The notes: generated by a model from the sequence alone, not told the origin. A DNA stretch of 54,893 nucleotides from Bacillus sp. 123MFChir2 (GCF_000383235.1 NZ_KB910951.1:1-54893), one strand, 5' to 3'. Shown: positions 25,126 through 34,503, counted from the first letter of the stretch. Program-made: numbers and translations.

Positions 25126-26862
25126 ACCTATGCTTTGCGTCGGAGCCACTGCAAGTCTATATGAATGATACATTCCATTCTTTTGTACAAGTTCTTTTAA
25201 TTGTATCCATTCTTCCTGAGTCGGGATATGAATATCCTCAAACAGCTTCTGTACTTTTTCTGTACGAGGACGATAATCTGTCGTTTCATATTTTTCAAAG
25301 TATACGCCAGTTGCGTAATCTGATTTTTCAAAGTCTTTAAAGGTTTGTCCTTTTTCTTTAGCAATCAACATACTCTTTTCTATTGAGTAATAGTTCATAA
25401 TCATAAAGAACGTACGGACGTAATCTTTTGCTTCTTCACTTTCATAAGCAATTTTATTTTTCGCCAAATAGCCATGTAAGTTTAATGCACCAAGACCAAC
25501 TGAATGTAATTCTTCATTTGCCTTCTTCACAGTCGGTGCATTCGGAATGACTGTCATATCAGAAACAGCCGTTAAAGCCTCCATACCTGCATGAACTGCC
25601 TCACGAATTTCTTTATTCTCCATCACATTCACGATATTTAGTGAACCTAAGTTACAGTTAATATCACGGCGGATAATATCATCTGTACCATAATCATTTA
25701 TTTCAGATGTTTCTTGTAACTGGAAGATTTCTGTACAAAGATTCGACATCTTCACAGTTCCAATATCCTTTAACGGATGTTGTTTATTTGCATTTGATTT
25801 AAACATTAAGTATGGATAGCCAGACTCAAGCTGAATCATTGCAATTTTAATGAGCATATCACGTGTGCTAATATCAAGCTGTTTCTTCTTGATATTCGGA
25901 TTGCTCATCAGTTCGTCATACATTTCATCAATATCGATATCGTCTAAATGTTTTCCGTACTCTTTATACACTGTATAAGGAGCGAAAACATAGAATGGTT
26001 CGTTTTTCTCAGCAAGCTCAAAGAACTTACTTGGAACGATAATTCCGATGGAAAGAGACTGAATACGACTCTTCTCGTCGGCATTTATTTTTTTTGTATC
26101 GAGGAACTCAATAATATCCCAATGGAAGATATTTAAATATACAGCTCCTGCACCTTTTCGTTGCCCCAACTGATTCGCATATGAAAACGAATCTTCAAGT
26201 AATTTCATAACTGGTACAACACCGCTTGCTGCGTTCTCAATACCTTTAATTTGTTCACCGCGTGCTCGTAGTTTGCTCAAGTTGAGCGCTACGCCTCCAC
26301 CAATCTTACTTAACTGCATCGCTGTATTAATATTAAAGCCAATCGAGTTTAAGCTGTCGTCCATCTCTAACAAGAAACAAGACACCATTTCTCCTCTTCT
26401 GCTTCTACCTGCATTTAAAAAGGTTGGTGTCGCTGGTTGATAGTTTTGTTTGACAATCATGCTTGCAAATTGCTTCGCCTTTTGGGCGTTTCCTCGACCT
26501 AAGTATAACGATACAATTGCCACGCGATCAGGATAACTTTCTAAGTATTGCTTTTGGTCATTCGTTTTTAGCGCGTAATCTTTATAAAACTTAGATGCTG
26601 CCATATAAGATTGAAACTCGAACTTTTCGCCATATGTGATTTCGTATACAGCCTCTACCTCGTCCATCTTATATTCGCTTAACACATCATAGTAGTAGTC
26701 ATGCTCTAACATATACTCGATGCGTTCTGTCACGCTATCAAAACGAACGGTATTCTCTTTCGCCTCTTCCATAAAGACAGCCAGTGCCTCTTTATCTTTG
26801 TGAAGCTGATAGAACCCGTCCTGCATTTGCGTGATCTCATTATTCAATTCAATGTGTCGCAA
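25126..26862 (-). CDS. nrdE: NrdE, ribonucleotide reductase class Ib alpha subunit, exon 1
   Basis: The 579-residue catalytic part that reduces ribonucleoside diphosphates to deoxy forms. Visible: MVSCFLLEMDDSLNSIG with the redox cysteine, KIGGGVALNLSKLRARG, MSNLCTEIFQ with the radical cysteine region, INCNLGSLN with the partner cysteine, and PNAPT/HSYRLAVAPTQSIG at the exon end. The short N-terminus without an ATP cone is class Ib. Start ATG 26862 lies within the nrdI 3' end (14-base overlap), showing tight coupling. Confidence 0.96.
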
Positions 26863-27208
26863 TCTCCAGCACCCTCTCTTTAAAAAATTCTACATCTTTA
26901 TTTGTTCCAGATAACTCAAATTTTGATACAACCGGCACTTCATATCTCGTTGCAATTTTGTCTGCACTTGCCCCAAACATATCTCCCCAATTGCGATTTC
27001 CGCTTGCAGCTACACCTTTCAAGCATTCATGATTACGCTCTAAAAATTGCAAAACACGTTCCGGTACATTTCCAAAACCTGTTGTATACGTAATAAGGAC
27101 ATATTCTTCATCTAATACGAGATTTTCATTAATTTGAACGGCCGGCATATTTAATTTGTGAATGAAACGCTTCACGTTTCCTGTCATAGAATCATATGCA
27201 ATTAACAT
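26849..27208 (-). CDS. nrdI: NrdI, flavodoxin-like class Ib reductase activator
   Basis: A 119-residue FMN protein that supplies superoxide/peroxide to build the Mn(III)2-tyrosyl radical of NrdF. The phosphate loop DSMTGNVKRF is at residues 6-15, TTGFGNVPERVLQFLERN follows at about 42-59, and ASGNRNWGDMFG at about 69-80. ATG 27208 follows AAAGGAGGGTC. First gene of nrdI-nrdE-nrdF. No nrdH-like gene is adjacent. Confidence 0.95.
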   Translation of the reverse strand: MLIAYDSMTGNVKRFIHKLNMPAVQINENLVLDEEYVLITYTTGFGNVPERVLQFLERNHECLKGVAASGNRNWGDMFGASADKIATRYEVPVVSKFELSGTNKDVEFFKERVLEIATH

Positions 27209-27259
27209 CTCCGACCCTCCTTTTGTATCTTTTTACATCATGTTCGTTCTTGATGAATT

Positions 27260-27306
27260 CTCTATATATTGTATTACTTTTTAAAAAAGGACACAAGATA
27301 TATGTA
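27260..27306 (-). promoter_or_regulatory. tandem NrdR boxes upstream of nrdI
   Basis: CTCTATATATTGTATT (27260-27275) and ACACAAGATATATGTA (27291-27306) each resemble the NrdR box ACACWATATATWGTGT. Their centres are 31 bp apart, three helical turns, the standard geometry. NrdR, an ATP/dATP-sensing repressor, is expected to bind here. The 290 bases further upstream (27310-27526) hold only AT-rich sequence with no gene that I can support. Confidence 0.8.
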
Positions 27307-27526
27307 TAATTTCTTTCTTTTTAAAAATTTATTTTTTCGACAAAAAAGGCCGTTCTTTTTACAATACAAAGAATATGAAACAACATTCTAAAACACATGT
27401 CAATAAAGTGTATTTCAAAAAAGTTGTCAACGGATTTACCCACATTTCCAAAAAAGTTCATCGTAGCAAATTGTCAAAAAAAGAAACATACATGCGAAAT
27501 CTATTTCTCATTTGTCAAAAAAAAAA

Positions 27527-27555
27527 CGAACAGTTTCCCTATTAGAAACTGTTCG
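27527..27555 (-). terminator. terminator of the 27600-27917 gene
   Basis: CGAACAGTTTC (27527-27537) and GAAACTGTTCG (27545-27555) with a long run of T on the minus strand. Confidence 0.88.
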
Positions 27556-27599
27556 AAACCGGTTACACATTTTTTCTATCGTTTATTTGAACTGTACTC

Positions 27600-27917
27600 C
27601 TATTCATAATATTCTATGCGCACAATATCGTTCAAAAATATATGATAGAAAATTTCATCTTTACATTGCATCGTAAAAACAGGTGATTCTTCATCGAAAT
27701 ACGCAATCGTACCTTTAACTTTTTGAATCGAATTTTGAAGTTTTGCTACTACAAGCACACTTCGTTCTTGTTCATATGCTTTTTTTAATTGTCCGATGAT
27801 TTCCTTCATTCGCTTTCGCTTCTCCGGAAACATAACCATCCCAACAAATTTCCTTCCTTTTTCATCTTTCCAAAAACAGTCCCAGTGCGGAAGTATTCCT
27901 TGCTTAAACTCTCCCAA
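27600..27917 (-). CDS. hypothetical protein with YolD-like C-terminal half
   Basis: A 105-residue soluble protein. The first half is basic (KGRKFVGMVMFPEKRKRMKE); the second half, VKGTIAYFDEESPVF to FHIFLNDIVRIEYYE-like ending (IFLNDIVRIE), forms a small beta barrel pattern seen in YolD-like proteins. I cannot assign a function. ATG 27917 is preceded by GGGAGAGGAG. It is followed by a strong terminator, so it is monocistronic. Confidence 0.6.
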   Translation of the reverse strand: MGEFKQGILPHWDCFWKDEKGRKFVGMVMFPEKRKRMKEIIGQLKKAYEQERSVLVVAKLQNSIQKVKGTIAYFDEESPVFTMQCKDEIFYHIFLNDIVRIEYYE

Positions 27918-27959
27918 ATAAACTCCTCTCCCTTCTCATTATCCGACTTTTAGCATGCC

Positions 27960-28154
27960 TTACGAGCGCGGCATTTCCATATATGTATAAATGATTTTCC
28001 CGCCATGCTGTGCGTTACCTCGAAAATGTTTAAAATCCTCTCTCTCTACTAAAACTTCACGAAATGTATAAAACACTTCTTTTGTTGCAATGTATTCTTG
28101 TATTTCATTATTTTTCAGCTGATCTAAAATCATATTTACTTGTTGTTTATCCAT
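27960..28154 (-). CDS. hypothetical protein (64 aa)
   Basis: ATG 28154 stands after AGAGAGGTGAT. The product, MDKQQVNMILDQLKNNEIQE onward, has a helical N-terminal half and a FKHFRGNAQHGGKIIYTY stretch; it is hydrophilic with no membrane segment or cysteine. No family recognised. It may be cotranscribed with the 27600-27917 gene, 42 bases downstream. Confidence 0.6.
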   Translation of the reverse strand: MDKQQVNMILDQLKNNEIQEYIATKEVFYTFREVLVEREDFKHFRGNAQHGGKIIYTYMEMPRS

Positions 28155-28276
28155 ACTAATCACCTCTCTGTCGTATTTTTATTTCACGACTACTTCTATA
28201 CGCTCCTAATACAGCAAATCATTTCTTATCATGCTAACTCTTATGATACAATAAAATGGACACTAGGAGGGATAAC

Positions 28277-28834
28277 ATGATTCGGAAAGCAAAACAAACA
28301 GATGCTCAAGCAATATCTCCATTATTGTACAACGCACTGCATGAAATTGCTGAAAAATTAACAGGTGGCACAAATGAAACGGAAGTTCTAGAAGGTTTAG
28401 AATATTGGTTTTCGAAAAAAGAAAACCGACTCAGTTATGAAAATTGTTTTGTTGAAGAACGAGATGGAAAAGCTGTTGGTATTATTGTAGCCTACCACGG
28501 AAGTGAAGCGACTCAACTAGATGAACCAATTGTGAATCGGTTACGAGACGTTCAACAAGATTCTTCTATTATATTAGAAAAAGAAGCAGAAGAAGATGAA
28601 TATTATATTGATACTCTATCTGTTTCATCTACATATGGCGGACAAGGTATCGGTTCAAATTTAATTCTTGCAGCTGAAACTTTCGCTCAAGAAGAAGGGC
28701 ATGAGAAAATCTCATTGCTAGTAAACTTAGAAAACAAACCTGCGTTTTCTCTTTATAAAAAACTCGGCTATACACAAGATAACACACTTATGCTTGTGGG
28801 CGAACCATATGCTCATTTAGTTAAACATATATAA
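28277..28834 (+). CDS. GNAT family N-acetyltransferase
   Basis: A 185-residue acetyl-CoA-dependent acyltransferase. The acetyl-CoA loop is SSTYGGQGIGSNLILAAETF (about 121-140, with the QGIG of the Q/RxxGxG/A motif) and the final beta bulge NKPAFSLYKKLGY follows. Substrate unknown. ATG 28277 follows TAGGAGGG at seven bases; an in-frame ATG at 28256 lies upstream of that site and is not used. A 21-bp perfect hairpin overlaps the stop. Confidence 0.88.
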   Translation: MIRKAKQTDAQAISPLLYNALHEIAEKLTGGTNETEVLEGLEYWFSKKENRLSYENCFVEERDGKAVGIIVAYHGSEATQLDEPIVNRLRDVQQDSSIILEKEAEEDEYYIDTLSVSSTYGGQGIGSNLILAAETFAQEEGHEKISLLVNLENKPAFSLYKKLGYTQDNTLMLVGEPYAHLVKHI

Positions 28835-28878
28835 TACAACGGCACAATTATTATTTCATAATTGTGCCGTTGTATTAT
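28831..28878. terminator. 21-bp perfect inverted repeat between convergent genes
   Basis: The 21 bases at 28831-28851 are exactly complementary to 28858-28878; loop TATTTC. The stem includes CAACGGCACAATTAT. It serves the GNAT gene and the convergent phosphatase gene. Confidence 0.75.
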
Positions 28879-28896
28879 ATATAGAGTATGACACCT

Positions 28897-29496
28897 TTAT
28901 GTATATGTTACAAATGCATTTCCTTCCATTACTTCATGAAAAGTATAAATTGTACATCCCCACGGGTTATTCCGCAATAGCAGTGGTCCACGCCACCCAC
29001 GCATACGTAACTCTTTCCCAATCATCGTATTAAAATAACTATGCCCAATAAGGGTAACCCGCTGATATACATTTGCATATCCAACTAGTACATCGGCCGC
29101 TTGTTTTGCTCTTCTTTGTGCTTCTACATGGGATTCAACATCCTTCGAATAACCAATCGTCCAAAGTGCCCTGCCCAAAAACAGCCATACTTCCGGTTTA
29201 CACTTTACCCAGTTTGGAACAGGTAAAAGAGAAGGAACAGCAGCTTCGCGAAAAAGCGAATTCTGTATAAACATAACATTGCTAGTCAACATCGTTGCTG
29301 ATTGAACAGCTATTTTTTGATCACTCGATACGATAAATTTAGAGGATTCAACGACTTCCATCGCTTCCATTGGGATTTCCATTTCTCTCATAATATCTTC
29401 ATTCTCGTATCTTTGCTGCCACCCTTGAAATTCCTGTACTGTAATGGCTTTCTTTTGAACACTAGAGCTTCCATGACGTATGAAAGAAATTTGCAT
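28897..29496 (-). CDS. histidine phosphatase superfamily protein
   Basis: A 199-residue member of the phosphoglycerate-mutase-like branch. The phosphohistidine motif is ISFIRHGSSS (residues 3-12) and the second catalytic His is in VTLIGHSYFN (near 155-164). RHG followed by three Ser is atypical (usually RHGET), so the substrate may be unusual. ATG 29496 is eight bases after GGAGAG; the GTG at 29505 overlaps that site. Confidence 0.82.
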   Translation of the reverse strand: MQISFIRHGSSSVQKKAITVQEFQGWQQRYENEDIMREMEIPMEAMEVVESSKFIVSSDQKIAVQSATMLTSNVMFIQNSLFREAAVPSLLPVPNWVKCKPEVWLFLGRALWTIGYSKDVESHVEAQRRAKQAADVLVGYANVYQRVTLIGHSYFNTMIGKELRMRGWRGPLLLRNNPWGCTIYTFHEVMEGNAFVTYT

Positions 29497-29546
29497 CTTT
29501 CTCACTCTCCGTTCAACACTTTTCTATTATAGAAACACACCTTATA

Positions 29547-29705
29547 TTATTCAGTACTTCCATCTTCATGACTAGAAAAAGAAGACGTACTATCCGCTCC
29601 CTCATAGTATATGTATGTTCCATGTTCACGAATCACTTTTAACTTCGCATATGCAAATAAAAATAACACAATAGATATAAAACTCCCCACAATCTCAAAT
29701 ACCAT
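29547..29705 (-). CDS. small single-pass membrane protein (52 aa)
   Basis: ATG 29705 follows CGGAGACG. The peptide MVFEIVGSFISIVLFLFAYA starts with a transmembrane helix and ends with a Ser/Asp/Glu-rich tail (ADSTSSFSSHEDGSTE). It lies 50 bases upstream of the phosphatase gene in the same direction and may be cotranscribed. No family recognised. Confidence 0.6.
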   Translation of the reverse strand: MVFEIVGSFISIVLFLFAYAKLKVIREHGTYIYYEGADSTSSFSSHEDGSTE

Positions 29706-29915
29706 TTTATCGTCTCCGTTTCATAACACTCCTATATTCACCTTACAATAAATGTGAGAATCTTACTATAAATTAATTGTGAAAAATTACTATTTTTTTC
29801 AAAAAAATAGCATGGAAACATTTACAAAATTGAAAATATCGTTCAAAATAAAGAAAAATACAAAAGAACGAAACTAGTTCTCTTTTTCAAAAAAATGTAA
29901 CAAGGAGAGTTGTTT

Positions 29916-30101
29916 ATGGAAATCGCAGAAGCTGGAGATATCATTGAATTTAAAAACGGTTTACAAGGGCGCGTTCAAAAAGTAAATAAAAACTCCGTTA
30001 TCGTCGATGTAACAATTATGGATAATTTTAGAGATTTAGATATGGAACCGCTTACTGTTGTCAATCATAAAAACTATACAATTCTTACGCAACATACATA
30101 G
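29916..30101 (+). CDS. DUF2187 family protein (YkvS-like)
   Basis: A 61-residue small beta-rich protein: GDIIEFKNGLQGRVQKVNKN then SVIVDVTIMDNF, the typical KOW-like pattern of DUF2187/YkvS. ATG 29916 is six bases after AAGGAGAG; the TTG at 29910 is too close to it. B. subtilis ykvS lies near the queuosine (ykvJKLM) genes, as here. Role unknown. Confidence 0.8.
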   Translation: MEIAEAGDIIEFKNGLQGRVQKVNKNSVIVDVTIMDNFRDLDMEPLTVVNHKNYTILTQHT

Positions 30102-30109
30102 AATACTAG

Positions 30110-30135
30110 AAAAGAGGGGGCAAGCCCCCTCTTTT
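30110..30135. terminator. bidirectional terminator between the DUF2187 gene and queF
   Basis: AAAAGAGGGGGC and GCCCCCTCTTTT form a 12-bp stem around AA with A/T flanks on both sides. Confidence 0.85.
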
Positions 30136-30136
30136 C

Positions 30137-30634
30137 TTAACGATTATCTACTGTTTCTGGATATAAATCATGATTCATTAAACGATATTCAGCCATTTTT
30201 TCATATTTTGTTCCAGGGCGTCCATAGTTACAATATGGATCAATCGAAATACCGCCGCGTGGTGTAAATTTGCCCCATACTTCAATATAGCGTGGATCCA
30301 TTAGTTTAATTAAGTCATTCATAATAACATTCATACAATCTTCATGGAAATCTCCATGATTGCGGAAACTAAATAAATATAACTTTAAAGATTTACTCTC
30401 TACCATTTTTTGTTCTGGAATATAGCTAATATAAATTGTCGCAAAATCTGGTTGTCCTGTTTTTGGACATAAACTTGTAAACTCTGGACAATTAAATTTT
30501 ACAAAATAATCACGATTTGGGTGATTATTATCAAATGTCTCTAAAATTCCTGGACTATATTCAAATAAATATTTTGTATTTTGATTTCCTAATAATGTTA
30601 CATCTTTTAAATCTTCATCTTTTCTTCCAGTCAT
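30137..30634 (-). CDS. queF: NADPH-dependent 7-cyano-7-deazaguanine reductase QueF
   Basis: A 165-residue tunnel-fold enzyme that reduces preQ0 to preQ1 with NADPH, the last free-base step toward queuosine in tRNA. The catalytic cysteine is in [14 protein letters not shown], and the family signature for NADPH binding, [20 protein letters not shown], is present in full. Length equals unimodular QueF. It is the fourth gene of queC-D-E-F, 18 bases after queE. Confidence 0.97.
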   Translation of the reverse strand: MTGRKDEDLKDVTLLGNQNTKYLFEYSPGILETFDNNHPNRDYFVKFNCPEFTSLCPKTGQPDFATIYISYIPEQKMVESKSLKLYLFSFRNHGDFHEDCMNVIMNDLIKLMDPRYIEVWGKFTPRGGISIDPYCNYGRPGTKYEKMAEYRLMNHDLYPETVDNR

Positions 30635-30652
30635 CTAAAAAGCTCCCTTCAC

Positions 30653-31369
30653 TTATACACCGCGTTTATTCCCCCACACTAAAGCGTGGAGCTGCGGTAA
30701 TACTTTTGCATCATTCATTTCCTTACATTGCACTGCTTTATCAATCAGCCACTCATATTTCATAAGAAGACGCTGAATTAATGAAGCATCATCAGTCGTC
30801 TTTGTATCATCGTTTCCAACTTGCAAGAAAAATGGAACGTGCGGATAACGTTCATGCACTTCTTTTGCATATACAAAATCTTGATCATCAAATACAACCA
30901 CTTTTAAACTAAAATCTTTTCCGTCTAACTTATCAATAATTGCATCTAACATAACAAAATTCGTTGTCATCTTTGAACTTGGCGGCTTCGGTGAGATTGT
31001 CACCTCATCTATATGAAGCAACCAATCTTGCCATTTACTTCCTTGCGTTTCAATTGCTGTACGAATGCCGTTCTTTTTTAATAAAGAGGTCAATTCTCCT
31101 AAATGCTTCAGCAATGCAGGATTTCCACCAGAAATCGTTACATGCGAGAAATTTTCACCGCCAATTTGGACAAGTTCAGAAAAAATTTCTTTCGGCGACA
31201 TTTGACGAATTTGCTCTTTCGCAGAACCATCCCATGTAAATGCAGAATCACACCATGCACAGCTATAATCACAACCGGCTGTGCGAACAAACATTGTTTT
31301 TTGTCCAACAACCATTCCCTCTCCTTGAATTGTCGGTCCAAAAATCTCCAAAACAGGAATGTTACTCAC
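30653..31369 (-). CDS. queE: 7-carboxy-7-deazaguanine synthase QueE
   Basis: A 238-residue radical SAM enzyme converting 6-carboxy-tetrahydropterin to 7-carboxy-7-deazaguanine. The cluster-binding cysteines are in TAGCDYSCAWCDSAF (about residues 31-45), preceded by EIFGPTIQGEGMVVGQ, typical for QueE. SGGNPAL follows the cluster. Start overlaps the queD end by eight bases. Confidence 0.96.
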   Translation of the reverse strand: MSNIPVLEIFGPTIQGEGMVVGQKTMFVRTAGCDYSCAWCDSAFTWDGSAKEQIRQMSPKEIFSELVQIGGENFSHVTISGGNPALLKHLGELTSLLKKNGIRTAIETQGSKWQDWLLHIDEVTISPKPPSSKMTTNFVMLDAIIDKLDGKDFSLKVVVFDDQDFVYAKEVHERYPHVPFFLQVGNDDTKTTDDASLIQRLLMKYEWLIDKAVQCKEMNDAKVLPQLHALVWGNKRGV

Positions 31370-31856
31370 CCATCATCCACTCCCGTCTTACTTCTGCATA
31401 GCTCGTTGGTGTTTCAAATAAGCGCACAAACTCAACAAGCGCCCCTTTATATTCATTTTGCCTGGCACCTTTTGTTAACGCTTCTTCCATTTTCTCGAAA
31501 ATCCATACAACCATATTTTCAGCAGTTGTATTCATAGCTGGAAGTGTTTCATTCAAGTAACGATGATCTAAATATATTTCAATTTCATTTTTCCAAATTT
31601 CTTTTATATCACCAAAATCAATCGCTAAGCCAATTTCATTAACATAACCACTAATTCCAAAAATCACTTTATACGTATGGCCATGAAGGTTTTTACATTT
31701 CCCTTCATAACAGTGCAGATGGTGGGCAGCATCAAACGTAAATTCTTTGCTAACCATAACACGCTTATTATGATATTTCAGTTGCTTGCGCTCGATGTCC
31801 TGATCAATTTTTTGTAAATTTTCAACAATGCGAAATCCAAAGAAGTCTTGTGTCAT
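31362..31856 (-). CDS. queD: 6-carboxy-5,6,7,8-tetrahydropterin synthase QueD
   Basis: A 164-residue zinc enzyme of the PTPS family that makes 6-carboxy-tetrahydropterin from dihydroneopterin triphosphate. Zinc ligands appear in FDAAHHLHCYEGKCKNLHGH (with AAHHL and LHGHTY), and the catalytic Cys is in CYEGKC. The N-terminal 35 residues are an extension. ATG overlaps the queC stop (TAATG). Confidence 0.95.
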   Translation of the reverse strand: MTQDFFGFRIVENLQKIDQDIERKQLKYHNKRVMVSKEFTFDAAHHLHCYEGKCKNLHGHTYKVIFGISGYVNEIGLAIDFGDIKEIWKNEIEIYLDHRYLNETLPAMNTTAENMVVWIFEKMEEALTKGARQNEYKGALVEFVRLFETPTSYAEVRREWMMGE

Positions 31857-32518
31857 TATGCTTTCGCTCCTTCACGTTCTTGTACATATTTATCAAGTCC
31901 TGCTTTACGAAGCTGACACGCTGGACATTCACCGCAGCCATCACCAATAATTCCGTTATAGCACGTTAACGTTTTTTCACGGACAAATTCAAATGCTCCA
32001 AGCTCATCTGCCAATTTCCACGTTTCTGCTTTATCAATCCACATAAGTGGTGTATGAATAACGAATGGATAATCCATCGATAAATTTAATGTAACGTTTA
32101 ACGATTTCACAAACACATCACGGCAATCTGGATAACCGCTAAAGTCTGTTTCACACACACCCGTCACGATATGACGTGCCCCTACTTGTTTCGCTAACAC
32201 AGCCGCAAACGATAAAAACAATAGGTTACGTCCATCCACAAATGTCGACGGCAACTCGCCATCTTCATGTGTAATTTCCATATCTGTACGAGTTAATGCA
32301 TTAGGAGCTAGCTGATTTAACAAGCTCATATCAAGTACAGTATGCTTCACACCTAATTCTTTTGCGATTTCTGCCGCACAGTCAATTTCGAGTTTATGAC
32401 GCTGATTATAATTAAACGTCACTGTTTCTACTTCTTCAAATTGTTCAAGTGCCCAAAATAAACATGTTGTACTATCTTGACCACCACTAAACACAACAAC
32501 TGCTTTTTCCTTTTTCAT
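31856..32518 (-). CDS. queC: 7-cyano-7-deazaguanine synthase QueC
   Basis: A 220-residue ATP-dependent enzyme forming the nitrile of preQ0 from 7-carboxy-7-deazaguanine. PP-loop [10 protein letters not shown] at residues 10-19; four zinc cysteines in [16 protein letters not shown] near the C-terminus. The start is chosen at ATG 32518, ten bases after AGGAG; ATG 32527 is only two bases from that site. First gene of the operon, behind the preQ1 riboswitch. Confidence 0.96.
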   Translation of the reverse strand: MKKEKAVVVFSGGQDSTTCLFWALEQFEEVETVTFNYNQRHKLEIDCAAEIAKELGVKHTVLDMSLLNQLAPNALTRTDMEITHEDGELPSTFVDGRNLLFLSFAAVLAKQVGARHIVTGVCETDFSGYPDCRDVFVKSLNVTLNLSMDYPFVIHTPLMWIDKAETWKLADELGAFEFVREKTLTCYNGIIGDGCGECPACQLRKAGLDKYVQEREGAKA

Positions 32519-32587
32519 TTCACTCATTCTCCTCTTTTTTCGATTCCAAGAAGAAAGAGCGTTCTTGAACTGTCATACTAAAAAAAA

Positions 32588-32653
32588 CAAAACAATATCA
32601 AAAAAGACATTGTTCTCTGCTTAGTTTTTTATAGAGGGAGTTCGCGAACCTCT
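32588..32653 (-). promoter_or_regulatory. preQ1 class I riboswitch with terminator
   Basis: On the minus strand AGAGGTTCGCGAACTCCCTC (about 32653-32634) is followed by TATAAAAAACTAA (to 32621): the conserved P1 hairpin, C-rich loop and A-rich tail of preQ1-I. Next comes the terminator AACAATGTC, TTTTTT, GATATTGTT and a run of T (about 32615-32588). Bound preQ1 should favour termination and so reduce queCDEF expression. Confidence 0.92.
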
Positions 32654-32789
32654 CCCATGCTATGCATGGATTGTCTTCTTTAACTTGCACCTTATATTGT
32701 AACACACCGAGTATATGAGTGGAAAACGTCTATTTTTTCTGTTTTTTCCAAAAATAACATTCATTTTCTTCCATATTAATAGTATGATG

Positions 32790-32990
32790 ATTATATATAA
32801 ATCCACTTTGATTTTTCAACCTATAAATCGTTGCTGTGCAGCATACATCATGCTAGCTACCGGCCTGATCCTTTTGTTTAAAACCTGGCATGTGGCAAGA
32901 AAAGGCCCTGCCCGCTCCTATACGCGGCCAGACGCTCTCGCCCTACCCTAAAAAGAAAATGGTTTTTATATCATTTTGTATTTATCTATA
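32790..32990 (+). repeat. bcr1-like repeat, full-length copy
   Basis: Plus orientation: TATAAATCCACTTTGATTTT at the left end, CGTTGCTGTGCAGCATAC, GGCATGTGGCAAGAAAAGGC, CCTGCCCGCTCCTATACGCG, GCCAGACGCTCTCGCC, and ends GTTTTTATATC. It occupies most of the space between the riboswitch and the histidine kinase gene. Confidence 0.82.
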
Positions 32991-33028
32991 TCAAACCCTT
33001 TATTTCTCGATATAAGGAGGTTTTAAAG

Positions 33029-34291
33029 CTGAAGCTTTTTATTATGTACCTCTTCATAAATATATTATTTATTTTAGTTACAATGTTGATTTATCATTTA
33101 TTTTGGAGTGAAAAAGGAAATCGCTCTCCAAAGCTCAATTCGTTTGTATTTATTCTCTCTTGCAGTATTACTACCATTGTCTGTATGTCGTTTGCTGCAA
33201 AAGCAGATTACGGTTTTCAATATGATTTCCGACATATCGTGCTCGTTGTCGGTACATTATCTGGAGGACCAGTCGCAGGTGGTGCCATTTTAGTTGTTAT
33301 GAACATTTATCGTTTTTTTATTGGGGGCAACGGGTTCATACCTTCTCTTATTGCATCTTTCATCTTGTACATTTTTCTCATTACAACATATAACATGTAC
33401 ATAAAAGGGAAAATCAAAACAAAAATGTATTTAGCTTTTTTCTACAGTCTTATTTACGGCATTGGCTGGATTCCTTATTTTCTATCTATCGTTTCAAATC
33501 CAAAGGACTATACCCCTTATCTTGTTACATATGAGTTATGCACAATTATAGGAACAATTTTAATTTTATACTTAATGGAAGTTTTACAATCACAAGTCCG
33601 CCTTGCAAAGGAACTTGTAAACGCCGAAAAATTTCATCTCATCGGTGAGATGGCTGCTTCTATTTCACATGAAATTCGAAACCCACTTACATCAACAAGA
33701 GGATTTCTTCAATTACTACAATCAAAAAGCTATTCAGAACAAGAAAAATTGTTATATTTAGACATCGCTATGCGCGGTATTGACCAAGCAAATCATGTAT
33801 TAACAGACTACTTAACATTTGCAAAACCAAGTATTGAAAAAGTACAACTATTACAGTTAGAAGAAGAATTACTTCATGCAATGATGCTCATGACACCATT
33901 AGCAAACCTTTCTAACGTTCGTATCCATTATACGAAACAAAGTAAAACATTTTATATAATGGGAGAAAAACAAAAGCTCAATCAATGCCTTTTAAACATT
34001 ATAAAAAACTGTATTGAAGCAATGCCAAACGGCGGTGATCTTACATTTACTGTAACACCTGCTAATAAACATATACAATTACATATTCAAGATACCGGAA
34101 TCGGCATGAGTACCGAACAAGTAAAACGTCTTGGTTCTCCTTTCTACTCTACAAAAGAAAAAGGAACAGGCCTTGGAATGATGGTTGTCTTTAGTATTAT
34201 AAAAGCAATGAATGGTAAAATTGACATCACTAGTAAGAAAAATATTGGGACAACTTTTCTTCTTATATTTCCCTTAACAAAAAAAACGTGA
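33029..34291 (+). CDS. sporulation-type sensor histidine kinase, possible CTG start
   Basis: A membrane histidine kinase with a 5TM-5TMR-like N-terminus (five or six helices in the first 195 residues, with GTLSGGPVAGGAILVVMNIY) and cytosolic kinase core: H-box MAASISHEIRNPLTS, N-box IIKNCIEAMPNG, G1/G2 DTGIGM and KGTGLGMMVVFSIIKAMNG. Resembles KinB-type kinases feeding the Spo0A phosphorelay. The strong site AAGGAGG stands eight bases before CTG 33029 (peptide start LKLFIM), while the first ATG (33044) is 23 bases away, so CTG initiation is likely. 420 residues. No adjacent response regulator. Confidence 0.85.
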   Translation: MKLFIMYLFINILFILVTMLIYHLFWSEKGNRSPKLNSFVFILSCSITTIVCMSFAAKADYGFQYDFRHIVLVVGTLSGGPVAGGAILVVMNIYRFFIGGNGFIPSLIASFILYIFLITTYNMYIKGKIKTKMYLAFFYSLIYGIGWIPYFLSIVSNPKDYTPYLVTYELCTIIGTILILYLMEVLQSQVRLAKELVNAEKFHLIGEMAASISHEIRNPLTSTRGFLQLLQSKSYSEQEKLLYLDIAMRGIDQANHVLTDYLTFAKPSIEKVQLLQLEEELLHAMMLMTPLANLSNVRIHYTKQSKTFYIMGEKQKLNQCLLNIIKNCIEAMPNGGDLTFTVTPANKHIQLHIQDTGIGMSTEQVKRLGSPFYSTKEKGTGLGMMVVFSIIKAMNGKIDITSKKNIGTTFLLIFPLTKKT

Positions 34292-34311
34292 TGCATCTGC
34301 ATCACGTTTTT
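34282..34311. terminator. terminator after the histidine kinase
   Basis: AAAAACGTGATGCA and TGCATCACGTTTTT around TC, a perfect 14-bp stem. It also covers the stop of the small gene on the other strand. Confidence 0.85.
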
Positions 34312-34418
34312 TTTGTTTCATCTACAAGTTCCGCAAAAGTCTTCACTTTCCCATGCGGCTGCTTTTGTTCTTTTCGTGCTTTCCATTGCCTCTCTTGCTC
34401 TCGTTTTTTATTACCCAT
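34302..34418 (-). CDS. very small basic protein (38 aa)
   Basis: ATG 34418 follows AAAAGGAGTTG. The frame encodes MGNKKREQERQWKARKEQKQ then PHGKVKTFAELVDETKKT, highly charged and helical, ending inside the terminator. Similar tiny Lys/Gln/Arg-rich proteins are frequent in sporeformers. No family name assigned. Confidence 0.6.
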   Translation of the reverse strand: MGNKKREQERQWKARKEQKQPHGKVKTFAELVDETKKT

Positions 34419-34503
34419 TATTTCAACTCCTTTTCAGATGTCCTTATATATGTTCCAACATATGAAGTAGGAATATACATATACTGAGTGGTGCAAAAAC
34501 TAC

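Noticed and set aside
23566-26862. Intein in nrdE
   Set aside because: The reading frame is interrupted by stops at the boundary and the insert has group I core sequences, not intein splicing blocks.
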